Positions 46,528 through 54,274 of a stretch of DNA of 54,274 nt are shown here, in pieces (position 1 is the first letter of the stretch; each line of letters starts with the position of its first letter). The DNA lies in assembly GCA_903887375.1 (NCBI GenBank), contig CAISPN010000044.1:1-54274 (forward strand), read 5' to 3'. Origin of the DNA: an uncultured cyanobacterium. Its GTDB lineage: Bacteria; Cyanobacteriota; Cyanobacteriia; Cyanobacteriales; Microcystaceae. The position numbers and the translations under genes were made by a program. The notes beneath the pieces were generated by a model. The model worked only from the letters and a program-made list of their open reading frames with translations, made no database searches and was not told where the DNA came from.

Positions 46528-47250
46528 ATGCTCTGGCTCATTGGTGGTACTAGCGAAAGTAGAGAAATTGCTCAATTGCTCTTCCAATATAATATTGACT
46601 ATGTGGTCACTGTAACCACCAATGAGGCTACTGTTCTCTATAAAGATTTACCAGTAAAGGTAAATGTTGGTCCTCTGGAAAACAGTGAAATTCAAGGTCT
46701 CCTTGAGCGTTATGGGATCAGCAAAATTGTAGATGCTTCTCATCCTCATGCTCAACTAATTTCTCAATATGCAATCAATCTCAATTTGCCTTATTTGCGC
46801 TACGAAAGAGCCTTTGTCATTGGAAACAAGAATAAAGTTTTTGAAAATATCGATTCTCTAGTTAATGATAGCCATCTCGATGGCAAAAGGGTTCTATTGA
46901 CTATAGGCTGCAAAAACTTGGCAAAATTTAAACCCTGGCAAGATAAAGCAATTCTTTTTACCAGAGTATTGCCTAGCTTAAACTCATTAAATGTAGCTAT
47001 AGATGCGGGCTTTGCAAGTGATCGCATCATAGCCATACGTCCTCCTGTTGAACTAGAACTTGAAAGAGCGCTCTGGAAAAGATGGCAAATTGAAACTGTC
47101 GTCACCAAAGCCAATGGACATGAGGATATCAAACAACAACTCTCTCAAGAGCTAAATATAGAATTGTTAGTTCTAGCTAGGCCCAAAATAAACTATCCAA
47201 GACAATGTAATCAACTTGAGGATGTCTTGCATTTTTGCACCAATGGTTAA
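46528..47250 (+). CDS. cobK: precorrin-6A reductase
   Basis: This 240-residue enzyme reduces a corrin intermediate in cobalamin synthesis using NADPH. The N-terminal MLWLIGGTSESREIAQLL and VDASHPHAQLISQYA, then LTIGCKNLAKF and VVTKANGHEDI, are typical of CobK/CbiJ. Other cob genes besides cobN are not in the window. It sits between the NIL-ferredoxin and the moaB/mog gene, in the same direction. Confidence 0.88.
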   Translation: MLWLIGGTSESREIAQLLFQYNIDYVVTVTTNEATVLYKDLPVKVNVGPLENSEIQGLLERYGISKIVDASHPHAQLISQYAINLNLPYLRYERAFVIGNKNKVFENIDSLVNDSHLDGKRVLLTIGCKNLAKFKPWQDKAILFTRVLPSLNSLNVAIDAGFASDRIIAIRPPVELELERALWKRWQIETVVTKANGHEDIKQQLSQELNIELLVLARPKINYPRQCNQLEDVLHFCTNG

Positions 47251-47287
47251 AATATGTTTTTAAATTAATTGAGGTTACCTTAGTATT

Positions 47288-47788
47288 ATGATGCAGCCAC
47301 ATGCAGAGAAAGACAATTTATCTTTGTCCTGTGCAATTATCACTCTCAGCGATACAAGAATCAAGGATAATGATTACAGTGGTTCATATTTAGTAGACAG
47401 TTTACAGCAAGCACATCACAAAGTAGAGCATTATAGGATCATCCCTGATGAGCCGCAACAGATCGAGGCGCTCTTGGAAGAATTTTCTTCTGTAGATGTC
47501 CTGATTTTTAACGGTGGCACGGGAATTGCCCCTAGAGATACCACCTACGATGTCTTAGAAGCTAAGCTAGAGAAAATCCTACCAGGTTTTGGAGAATTGT
47601 TTCGTTATTTGAGTTATCAGGAAATAGGCTCTAGAGCTATAGCCTCTAGGGCAGTAGCTGGAACCTATAGAGGAAAATTGGTCTTTTCTATACCAGGTTC
47701 AACTCCAGCTGTAAGATTGGCGATGGAAAAATTAATCCAACCAGAACTAGTTCATTTGACTATGCAATTGCGAGGTGTTAAAGCATGA
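47288..47788 (+). CDS. moaB: molybdenum cofactor biosynthesis protein, MoaB/Mog type
   Basis: This 166-residue protein binds molybdopterin and prepares it for metal insertion. It has SCAIITLSDTRIKDNDYSG, VLIFNGGTGIAPRDTTYDV, FGELFRYLSYQEIGSRAIASRA as pattern, and SIPGSTPAVRLAMEKL. The GGTGIAPRDTT motif is diagnostic. MoaB or Mog cannot be told apart here. The gene shares the ATGA overlap with raf1. A molybdopterin enzyme is encoded at 50.8 kb. Confidence 0.9.
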   Translation: MMQPHAEKDNLSLSCAIITLSDTRIKDNDYSGSYLVDSLQQAHHKVEHYRIIPDEPQQIEALLEEFSSVDVLIFNGGTGIAPRDTTYDVLEAKLEKILPGFGELFRYLSYQEIGSRAIASRAVAGTYRGKLVFSIPGSTPAVRLAMEKLIQPELVHLTMQLRGVKA

Positions 47789-48837
47789 CAGAATCTAGTA
47801 CTTTATCACAAGAGGAGATTAGTAAACTAATTAGCTCTCTATTACAAAAACAGGGAACTTGGGTAGACTGGGGTAGATCTTGCAAGATATTACAAAAAGC
47901 TGGCTATAGCGCCGTGCAAATTTTTGAAGAAACCGGTTTTCAAGCCAGTCAGCAAAATTTAATCATGGTAGCTGCTTCGGTCTATGAGAGCCTGGAGAAA
48001 TACCAAGCCTCAGAAGATATTCTTCGGTATTACCAAGGCCCCAAGAGTGATATTCTTCATGAATTGAGAATTCTCAACCAAGAGAATCGACTAGCTGCAG
48101 CCGAAGTTGCCAAGCAAAAGTCTTTAGAGCTAGATGAAGTTCATGATATGGCCAAAGCTTTTCAGGAGTTCTGCTTGATTTCTCAGCTTCCTGAAGGCTT
48201 TACTAAAACACCAGGCGATGCCGTAGCCTATCAATGTTGGAAAAGAGCAAGACAAAAAAAAGATCTCCAAGAGCGCTCTCGTTTGATTGCCAAAGGTCTT
48301 AGATTTGCTGCTTCTCCTTCGGCCAGAGAGCTGCTAGAGAGATTATTGATAGATTTTACCGTTGTTACCAGTAAATCAGCCCCGCTTCTGCCAGTTTATC
48401 GGCTTGAGCAGGAGGAGCAGATGTCTCGCATCGTGCCTTTACTGTCAACCAAAGAAGAATTTGCTACTGTATCTAGTCCAGAGAGAAAAGAGCCATTTGG
48501 TGTTGTCTCGGTAAATCTCTCTGGTAGTTTTGTCTCTTTGCCTGGCTGGCCAGTAATTATCAAAGCGCTTGATCCAGTTGCTTTGCTATTTAACTCTCAA
48601 GAGCTTCCTCAAAAATCTTATAGTAAGAGTGAAATAGTTTTGGTAGTGGTGGATAGATCCTCAGTTGATTGGGAAGATAAGAGCTATTTTCTTTCTGAGG
48701 TAGATGGCAATATGCAAATAGCCTGGTATCCTGAAAGTCCACCTAATACTATATTGGGTAAATTGTTACTGGTGCTGAGACCTAAAAATATCCTAGATGA
48801 AGATAACATTAGCCAACCTTGGCAAATGGATGATTAA
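47785..48837 (+). CDS. raf1: Rubisco accumulation factor 1
   Basis: This 350-residue chaperone helps assemble the Rubisco large subunits in cyanobacteria and chloroplasts. It has the N-terminal helical part (about 10-60, with QGTWVDWGRSCKILQKAGYS) and the middle LRILNQENRLAAAEVAK, EFCLISQLPEGFTKTPGDAVA by pattern. A C-terminal beta-domain ends in LVLRPKNILDEDNISQPWQ. These are Raf1 hallmarks. The start overlaps the moaB/mog stop by 4 bp, so it is translationally coupled to it. sixA follows 6 bp later. Confidence 0.92.
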   Translation: MTESSTLSQEEISKLISSLLQKQGTWVDWGRSCKILQKAGYSAVQIFEETGFQASQQNLIMVAASVYESLEKYQASEDILRYYQGPKSDILHELRILNQENRLAAAEVAKQKSLELDEVHDMAKAFQEFCLISQLPEGFTKTPGDAVAYQCWKRARQKKDLQERSRLIAKGLRFAASPSARELLERLLIDFTVVTSKSAPLLPVYRLEQEEQMSRIVPLLSTKEEFATVSSPERKEPFGVVSVNLSGSFVSLPGWPVIIKALDPVALLFNSQELPQKSYSKSEIVLVVVDRSSVDWEDKSYFLSEVDGNMQIAWYPESPPNTILGKLLLVLRPKNILDEDNISQPWQMDD

Positions 48838-48843
48838 CTTGCT

Positions 48844-49317
48844 ATGAAAAAAATATATTTCATTCGCCATGGCATAGCCGAACCAGGAGAAAATGACATC
48901 ATCAGACCCTTAACTAAAGAGGGCATTGTCAAAACCACTAAAGTAGCCCAAAGGTTAGCTCAACAAGGGATAAAGTTTGATTTAATGCTCTTTAGTCCTC
49001 TTGTTAGAGCCAGCCAGACTGCCCAGATTTTGGCAAATTTGGCTGAGCAAATCGAACAATGCGAGCATCTCTCGCCAGATGGACAATTTAGCCAATGGTT
49101 ACAGGAGTTCTCAGAAAAAGATTTTGAAACTCTCGCTTTAGTAGGCCATCAACCCAATTTAACCAACTGGGCCGAACAAATGATTTGGGGAACTATCCAA
49201 AATAAACTCATCCTGAAAAAAGCAGGTATTATCGGCATAGAAATACCCACACTTTCTGAGGGTGCGGGTAGAGGAAGTTTATTTTTACTTACTTCTCCTA
49301 AATGGCTATTAGGTTAG
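48844..49317 (+). CDS. sixA: phosphohistidine phosphatase SixA
   Basis: This 157-residue protein of the histidine phosphatase superfamily has the RHG motif at the N-terminus ([14 protein letters not shown]). The [15 protein letters not shown] and [15 protein letters not shown] segments give the second Arg and His. Its short length suits SixA, which dephosphorylates phosphohistidine proteins. It is the last gene in the 46.1-49.3 kb run and overlaps the 3' end of urtA by 4 bp. Confidence 0.9.
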   Translation: MKKIYFIRHGIAEPGENDIIRPLTKEGIVKTTKVAQRLAQQGIKFDLMLFSPLVRASQTAQILANLAEQIEQCEHLSPDGQFSQWLQEFSEKDFETLALVGHQPNLTNWAEQMIWGTIQNKLILKKAGIIGIEIPTLSEGAGRGSLFLLTSPKWLLG

Positions 49318-50621
49318 ATTTTGTACTTACCGCCTTTGCCGCCTTTTGACCAATCACAAGCATAACCTTTGGTTTCTGCAACATATTGGTTCCAGGGTAA
49401 AGGTGCTACAGCTTTGGCTGATTCAAAGACGACCTTGAACATACCATCAGCTTGAATTTCTCCAATACGGACAAACTTGGATAGGTGATGGCTCTTCTCC
49501 ATGGTCACTGTTCCTTCCGGCGCATCAAAGCTTTGGCCAAGAGCAGCTTCTCTAACTGCAGGTAGGTCAGTATAGGTTTTAGCTTTCTCTACTGCTTGTT
49601 TCCAGATGTAAACAGCGATGTATGCAGCTTCCATTGGGTCATTAGTTACTCTATCAGCGCCATATTTGGCTTTGAAGGCTGAGACAAACTTTTTGTTGGC
49701 GGGAGTATTAACTGTTTGGAAATAGTTCCAAGAAGCATAGTGACCTTTGAGATAGGAAGGTCCAATTGCTTTTACTTCTTCTTCAGCCACACTGACTGAC
49801 ATTACAGGATACTTGTCAGGTCCAAGTCCAGCGCCTTGCAATTGTTTAAAGAAGGCTACGTTACTATCACCATTGAGAGTATTAAAAATCACACCACCAT
49901 TGGGCAATGCTTTTTTGATTTTGGTGATGATAGGTGTAACTTCAGTGTTACCCAGAGGTAGATAATCTTCCCCTGCTAATTTACCGCCTTCTTGTTTTAA
50001 TTGAGCTTTGATGATTGTATTGGCTGTTCTGGGGAATACATAGTCAGAACCAACTAGATAAAAATCTTTACCTTTTTTCTGCATTAACCATTTAACTGCT
50101 GGTTCAATTTGCTGGTTGGGAGCAGCGCCAGTATAGAAGATATTTTGTGAACATTCCTGCCCTTCATATTGAACAGGGTACCAAAGCATGAATTTCTTCT
50201 CTTCTACTACAGGTAGAACTGCTTTACGGCTGGCAGAGGTCCAGCAACCGAAAATTGTAGAAACCTTATCTTGGTCAATTAATTTTTTGGTCTTTTCGGC
50301 AAAGGTTGGCCAATCAGATGCGCCATCTTCAACAACGGCTTCTATCTGCTTTCCTAGAACACCACCAGCTTTATTGATTTCATCAATGGCAAGTTTTTCA
50401 GCGTCAACTACACTTTTTTCACTGATAGCCATAGTGCCACTGAGTGAGTGTAAAATACCTACTTTGATGGTATCTTTTCCACCAGCGCCAGTTTCAGAAG
50501 AAGGAGAAGCTGTTGGGGTGGTTTCGGGGGCATTGTTTGAGCATGCGTTGACAAGAATCGCAGTTCCGCAAGCGGCAGAACCGTATAATAGAAATTTACG
50601 ACGATTTAATCCTTTTGTCAT
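49314..50621 (-). CDS. urtA: urea ABC transporter substrate-binding protein
   Basis: This 435-residue periplasmic protein captures urea. The N-terminus has a twin-arginine-like RRKFLLYG and a Cys in VNACSN that may be lipidated. The core [65 protein letters not shown] and [18 protein letters not shown] are those of UrtA rather than amide or amino-acid binding relatives. The other urt genes are not adjacent: sixA lies convergent downstream. A perfect NtcA-type site lies 83 bp upstream. Confidence 0.95.
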   Translation of the reverse strand: MTKGLNRRKFLLYGSAACGTAILVNACSNNAPETTPTASPSSETGAGGKDTIKVGILHSLSGTMAISEKSVVDAEKLAIDEINKAGGVLGKQIEAVVEDGASDWPTFAEKTKKLIDQDKVSTIFGCWTSASRKAVLPVVEEKKFMLWYPVQYEGQECSQNIFYTGAAPNQQIEPAVKWLMQKKGKDFYLVGSDYVFPRTANTIIKAQLKQEGGKLAGEDYLPLGNTEVTPIITKIKKALPNGGVIFNTLNGDSNVAFFKQLQGAGLGPDKYPVMSVSVAEEEVKAIGPSYLKGHYASWNYFQTVNTPANKKFVSAFKAKYGADRVTNDPMEAAYIAVYIWKQAVEKAKTYTDLPAVREAALGQSFDAPEGTVTMEKSHHLSKFVRIGEIQADGMFKVVFESAKAVAPLPWNQYVAETKGYACDWSKGGKGGKYKI

Positions 50622-50703
50622 AATATTTGCTTCGTTATATTCTACTAAAAAGAACTAATGAGTTTTACGTAATAGATTTAACATTTATATAGTCCAACTG
50701 ATT

Positions 50704-50717
50704 GTATCAAGAGCTAC
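50704..50717 (-). promoter_or_regulatory. NtcA-type binding site upstream of urtA
   Basis: The sequence GTAGCTCTTGATAC (read on the minus strand) matches GTA-N8-TAC exactly. On the urtA side TAAATC starts 23 nt after it, one base off the TAN3T pattern of NtcA-activated promoters. The site is palindromic, so it could also affect the divergent oxidoreductase gene, whose start is at 50795. Confidence 0.75.
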
Positions 50718-50794
50718 AGTTTTGGGAAAAATAAAGATTTAAATCTTTGTTTAAGTTATACAAATATCTATCAAGCCCTATAGTTTTTATTAGC

Positions 50795-53017
50795 ATGAAA
50801 AAACCTAAAGCTAAAATTGGTGGTGGATTACCAGTAATTGCCTACTGGATGGAAAAAAGTGTCAGACCAGAGGGGATCGCCCTGTGGAAAACACTTTTTC
50901 ATAAGAGTGCTTGTCTTTCCTGCGCTTGGGGTACTGGCGGTCAAAAAGGTGGCTTTGTCAATGAAGATGGCGAGATTTTACAGCGCTGCGCCAAAAGCGT
51001 AGAGGCTATAGCTTCTGAATTGCAGGAAGCAATCCCACCAGAAGTATTCAATAATCAAACTATCTCTCAATTGCAACAGCTCAACTCCCAACAAGCTAAT
51101 AATCTAGGAAGATTGAGCCATCCTTTGATCAAAAGAGCCAATAGCGAGCACTATGAGCCAATCAGTTGGGATCAAGTTTATGAGATTATCGCATTAGCTT
51201 TTAAGGCTCCAGCTGAAAAGATAGCCTCCTATAGTTCAGGTCGCTCTTCTAATGAAGCCGCTTTCATTTTGCAGTTAATGATGAGGGCATTAGGTTCCAA
51301 TAATCTGGCTGATTGCTCAGATTTATGTCATGTAGCTTCAACTGTTGGACTGAGACAAGTTTTTGGTACTGCAACCTCCATGGTTAGCCTAGAGAACTTG
51401 AAAGAAGCTGATTGTGTAGTTTTAATAGGCTCTAATGCTCCGGCCAATCATCCGCGTCTGATGAATGAGCTAATCAATATTCGCTCTAAAGGAGGAAAGG
51501 TTGTCGTAGTCAATCCAACTCGTGAAATTGGCTTGGTCAAATTTGGCTCGCCTGCTTCTGCTATCAAGTCTCTTATTCCTGGCTCTACAATTGCAGATCA
51601 CTATCTTCAGCTTCATCCAGGTAGTGATGTAGCTCTTTTTGTTGGCATTCAAAAGGCAATGCTGGAGGAAAATTTAGTAGATTTTGCTTATCTTAAGGCT
51701 CATTGTGACAACTGGGAAGCGGTAGTTGAGCAGGCAAAATCCACTTGTTGGCAGGAAATTGTCAAGCTCTCTGGTGTTTTGCAAAAAGAAATTGTTGAAG
51801 CTGCTAAAACAATTGGCAATTGTAAAAAGGTAGTTTTTGCTTGGGCAATGGGTGTCACTCAGCAAGTCAATGGGGTTGAGAATATTATCTCCATTGCCAA
51901 TACAGCTCTTTTAGGTGGCAATGCAGGTAAGTTAGGTGCAGGACTGATGCCCATTAGGGGGCATTCTAATGTACAAGGCTTTGGCTCAATGGGGGTCACG
52001 GTTAATCTAAAAGCCCAAATCCAGCAAGCTATAGAACAACTATTAGGCAAACCACTTAGTCAAACCAAAGGATATGATACTTCTGCTTTAATTCAAGCTG
52101 CTTCTGTTGGAAAGGTAGATAGTTTGATTTGTCTAGGTGGCAATCTTTACTCCGCTAATCCCAATTCTGGGTTTGTTAAAAATGCTCTTGCTCAAATTGA
52201 GACAATTATCTATATTTCCACCAAACCAAATCAAGGACATTTTCACGGACTGGCTAAGCAAAATACCTTGATTTTGCCAGTATTTGCCAGGTTTGAAAAT
52301 CCCCATTCTACTACAGTTGAATCTGGCAATAATTTTGTTAGGCTCAATAGTCCCGGAACCTCTCATCTGAAAAATAGTTTGGTGATTTCTGAGGTGGAGC
52401 TTTTGAGTCAAGTTGCTCAAATAATTCATGGCAATGAGCCAATTCAATGGGCTAAACTTTCTGATGTGCAATATATCCGAGAATTAATTGCCCAAACTAT
52501 ACCAGGCTATAAGCCAATTGCTAGTATAGAGCAAACAAAGGCTGAATTTACCATAGCTGGCCGGATTTTTACTCACCCTCAATTTCCCACTAGTAACGGT
52601 AGAGCGCAGATGTCATTGACTCCCTTGCCCAAGCTAGAGCTTCCTGAAATTGAACAATTTGGTTTACCAAAAGGAGCTAGAGGTATTGTGCTTTCATTAG
52701 GTACTGGGCGCAGCTATAGTCAACATAACACTATCGTCTACAAACAAGGAGATCTATATCGGGGAATGCCCCACCGCAACTGTATTATGATGAACAGTCT
52801 AGATGCCCAAAAAATTGGAGTAGCTGAACATCAAAATGTCACAGTACAAGGAGATGCTGGGGCACTAAAGCAAGTTGAGGTAATCTATGGGGATATTAAA
52901 TCTGGTGCGGCTATGATGTTTTATCCTGAAGTCAATGCTATCTTTTCTGCCCAGATAGATCCTAGATCTGGCACACCGGCATTTAAAAGAGTGCCTGTAG
53001 CTGTTTGGACAAGCTAG
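50795..53017 (+). CDS. FdhF/YdeP-like molybdopterin oxidoreductase
   Basis: The preferred ATG 50795 gives 740 residues; a TTG at 50747 would add 16 unconserved ones. The protein is of the FdhF/YdeP group of molybdopterin oxidoreductases, related to formate dehydrogenase. The N-terminal CLSCAWG (C40, C43) and a third Cys in QRCAKSVEA (C65) form the usual three-Cys pattern. The body has SGRSSNEAAFILQLMMRALG, LCHVASTVGLRQVFG by pattern, and GGNAGKLGAGLMPIRGHSNVQG in segments. The electron partner and substrate are unknown. It is divergent from urtA and followed by the hicA remnant. Confidence 0.85.
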   Translation: MKKPKAKIGGGLPVIAYWMEKSVRPEGIALWKTLFHKSACLSCAWGTGGQKGGFVNEDGEILQRCAKSVEAIASELQEAIPPEVFNNQTISQLQQLNSQQANNLGRLSHPLIKRANSEHYEPISWDQVYEIIALAFKAPAEKIASYSSGRSSNEAAFILQLMMRALGSNNLADCSDLCHVASTVGLRQVFGTATSMVSLENLKEADCVVLIGSNAPANHPRLMNELINIRSKGGKVVVVNPTREIGLVKFGSPASAIKSLIPGSTIADHYLQLHPGSDVALFVGIQKAMLEENLVDFAYLKAHCDNWEAVVEQAKSTCWQEIVKLSGVLQKEIVEAAKTIGNCKKVVFAWAMGVTQQVNGVENIISIANTALLGGNAGKLGAGLMPIRGHSNVQGFGSMGVTVNLKAQIQQAIEQLLGKPLSQTKGYDTSALIQAASVGKVDSLICLGGNLYSANPNSGFVKNALAQIETIIYISTKPNQGHFHGLAKQNTLILPVFARFENPHSTTVESGNNFVRLNSPGTSHLKNSLVISEVELLSQVAQIIHGNEPIQWAKLSDVQYIRELIAQTIPGYKPIASIEQTKAEFTIAGRIFTHPQFPTSNGRAQMSLTPLPKLELPEIEQFGLPKGARGIVLSLGTGRSYSQHNTIVYKQGDLYRGMPHRNCIMMNSLDAQKIGVAEHQNVTVQGDAGALKQVEVIYGDIKSGAAMMFYPEVNAIFSAQIDPRSGTPAFKRVPVAVWTS
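52649..52676. repeat. 28-bp direct repeat, copy 1 (inside oxidoreductase gene)
   Basis: This 28-bp segment, starting ATTGAACAATTTGG and ending AAAAGGAG, is identical to 53197-53224. In this copy it encodes IEQFGLPKG within the oxidoreductase. Confidence 0.95.
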
Positions 53018-53055
53018 GGCTAAAAATTGGATAATAGTCTCCCCAATAGAGCTTC

Positions 53056-53187
53056 ATGATTTCCAGCGACATTGGTGTGCTATGTGGAGTAAGAGCCCTC
53101 TTTCATCAACCTCATCCCAGTAAAGAAGTTAAAAAAAGTAGTGTCAAAGCTATACATACCTTCCTAGAAAATGCCAATATACCTTAA
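53056..53187 (+). pseudogene. hicA: truncated HicA-type toxin remnant
   Basis: A 43-codon frame from ATG 53056 to TAA 53185-53187 has a C-terminal half GVRALFHQPHPSKEVKKSSV and KAIHTFLENANIP. This matches the end of HicA toxins of the group that ends in F-x-R-PHP-x-KE and RxFLE-x-xGIxP. The N-terminal dsRNA-binding part, including the active His region, is missing, so it is probably inactive. It lies directly upstream of an intact hicB, where hicA is expected. Confidence 0.65.
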
Positions 53188-53196
53188 TGCTTGTTT

Positions 53197-53224
53197 ATTG
53201 AACAATTTGGTTTACCAAAAGGAG
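53197..53224. repeat. 28-bp direct repeat, copy 2 (hicB leader)
   Basis: This copy is identical to 52649-52676 and ends in AAAAGGAG. That end forms the ribosome-binding site of hicB, 4 bp before its ATG at 53229. Confidence 0.95.
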
Positions 53225-53228
53225 AAAT

Positions 53229-53576
53229 ATGGAAACAGTAACATATAAAGGATACACTGGAAAATTTGAGATTGATTTAGAAGATAACCTTATTTATGGG
53301 GTAGTTATTGATATTAAAGATGTCATTACTTTTGAGGGAAAGACTATTGATGAAGTAATAAGTGCTTTCCATGAATCAGTTGATGATTATTTAGAATTTT
53401 GCCTTCAATTAGGACAACAACCAGATAAATCTTTTTCTGGCAAACTTCCTTTTAGAACTACACCAGAAAATCATCGTAAGATCTTCTTGGCAGCAACTAA
53501 AGCTGGTAAAAGTATTAATGCTTGGATGGAGGAAGTTTTATCTATGGCATCTGCCAAAAGTCTTCATTCAAATTAA
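53229..53576 (+). CDS. hicB: HicB-like antitoxin
   Basis: The 115-residue protein starts with the HicB RNase H-like domain (YKGYTGKFEID, DNLIYGVVIDIKDVITFEGK, EVISAFHESVDDYLEFC). It ends in a ribbon-helix-helix or helix-turn-helix DNA-binding part (FRTTPENHRKIFLAA and INAWMEEVLSMA). HicB neutralises HicA and represses its own operon. Its HicA partner upstream is truncated, so this antitoxin looks orphaned. The AAAAGGAG ribosome-binding site lies in a 28-bp repeat. Confidence 0.85.
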   Translation: METVTYKGYTGKFEIDLEDNLIYGVVIDIKDVITFEGKTIDEVISAFHESVDDYLEFCLQLGQQPDKSFSGKLPFRTTPENHRKIFLAATKAGKSINAWMEEVLSMASAKSLHSN

Positions 53577-53652
53577 TTAAATAGGAACAAATATAATGAC
53601 AAGAGAGAAATGCTAAAATGATTAAATTAATACTTGATACTCTGGTGATTCT

Positions 53653-54274
53653 ATGGCTATTGCTCAAGAACTAGATTCCGTAACAGGTATCACTGATGAG
53701 ATAAGTTTTCCTCCAAGTGATTTATATAGTGATGAACCGCCAGTGGAAACAGAATTACATTTAAGACAAATATTGATTCTCCTTCAATGTCTAGAATGGC
53801 TATGGCGAGATAAAAATGACTTTTATGCAGTGGGAAACCTGACTATCTATTACAGTCCACAACAAAAGAAATCACAAGATTTCAGAGGTCCTGATTTTTT
53901 TGTAGTACTAGGAACGGAACGTAAAACCCGCAAAAGTTGGGTAGTTTGGGCGGAAAATGGTCAATATCCCAATGTGATAGTCGAAATTATCTCCCCAACA
54001 ACAGCTAATACAGATAAGGAGTTTAAGAAAGAACTCTATCAAAATATCTTCCGTACACCTAATTATTTTTGGTTTGATCCCTATACCTTAGAATTAGCTG
54101 GCTTTCATTTGGTAGACGGTAAATATCAACCTCTTACCTCCAATTCTCAAGGACATTTATGGAGTACACAACTTGAATTATATCTAGGAGTAGAGCAAGG
54201 ATTCTTAAGGTTTTTTACCCCTGAAGGTAAACTAGTACCTAGACCGGAAGAGATAGCAGAACAGGCAGAAGAAA
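53653..54274 (+). CDS. Uma2 family (DUF820) PD-(D/E)XK nuclease-like protein, partial
   Basis: The frame from ATG 53653 runs off the right edge without a stop, giving 207 residues. The core has YYSPQQKKSQDFRGPDFFVVLG and VIVEIISPTTANTDKEFKKELYQ as pattern, plus the family's FWFDPYTLELAGF. The G-P-D and V-E-I residues are the Uma2 nuclease-fold positions. Function is unknown; these genes are common and often multi-copy in cyanobacteria. It lies 76 bp after hicB. Confidence 0.85.
   Translation, partial: MAIAQELDSVTGITDEISFPPSDLYSDEPPVETELHLRQILILLQCLEWLWRDKNDFYAVGNLTIYYSPQQKKSQDFRGPDFFVVLGTERKTRKSWVVWAENGQYPNVIVEIISPTTANTDKEFKKELYQNIFRTPNYFWFDPYTLELAGFHLVDGKYQPLTSNSQGHLWSTQLELYLGVEQGFLRFFTPEGKLVPRPEEIAEQAEE

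Overview
The window is a stretch of cyanobacterial chromosome with a low-to-middling GC content (my estimate is roughly 40%). The assignment rests on genes tied to oxygenic phototrophs: photosystem I subunit PsaK, Rubisco accumulation factor Raf1, a CruA/CruP-type lycopene cyclase, the cyanobacterial form of glutamate-cysteine ligase, a DUF1400 alpha/beta hydrolase and a DUF3727 protein. I could not assign a genus. I saw no rRNA, CRISPR array, prophage or intact insertion sequence. Two tRNAs are present: Leu(GAG) and Phe(GAA).

Layout. 1-942 is an acyltransferase-3 membrane protein cut by the left edge. 1.1-4.5 kb is a formylglycine-generating enzyme followed by the Cys-type sulfatase it probably activates, closed by a hairpin. 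4.6-5.6 kb holds a MarC-like and a DUF1622 membrane protein. 5.6-19.9 kb is mostly housekeeping: CruA-like cyclase, pyrG, a decayed Calx-beta/RTX protein, rsmB, a dacB-type carboxypeptidase, glutathione reductase, tRNA-Leu, DUF3727, surE, pheS, recN and a glycosyltransferase. 19.9-23.7 kb has a PAS-GAF-PAS-GGDEF-EAL signalling protein and a ClC channel. 23.7-26.1 kb is ureABC without accessory genes.

26.1-31.1 kb is the accessory zone. It holds a frameshifted DUF4345 gene, a secreted Gly/Tyr/His-rich protein paired with a DUF2092 protein, a secreted hydrolase whose N-terminus is encoded by a heptamer repeat, a secreted orphan protein, and a transposase remnant in which two expected Trp codons are TAG. 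31.2-39 kb returns to core genes: polA, psaK, rph, an M23 peptidase, trmL, gshA and a YugP-type metallopeptidase. 39-43 kb is cobN and a small secreted protein. 43.1-46.1 kb is a tightly overlapping unit running TxlA-like thioredoxin, unknown membrane protein, PfkB kinase. 46.1-49.3 kb is a compact run: NIL-ferredoxin, cobK, moaB/mog, raf1, sixA. 49.3-53 kb has urtA and a YdeP-like molybdopterin oxidoreductase, which share an upstream region with a perfect NtcA-type site. The right end has a truncated hicA, an intact hicB and an Uma2-family protein cut by the edge.

How the genes connect. Nitrogen: urtA (urea uptake) and ureABC (urea hydrolysis), with NtcA likely controlling urtA. Cobalamin: cobN and cobK. 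Glutathione: gshA and gor. Molybdenum: moaB/mog and the YdeP-like enzyme. Sulfate esters: FGE and sulfatase. Genes are packed tightly; five convergent pairs overlap at their 3' ends by 4 to 29 bp. The window has at least four gene remnants (RTX, DUF4345, transposase, hicA) that simple ORF calling misses or misrepresents. I did not find a complete system that is clearly new. The best leads are the overlapping txlA-like/membrane protein/PfkB unit, the secreted DUF2092 pair, and the hicA/hicB junction with its 28-bp repeat taken from the neighbouring oxidoreductase gene.
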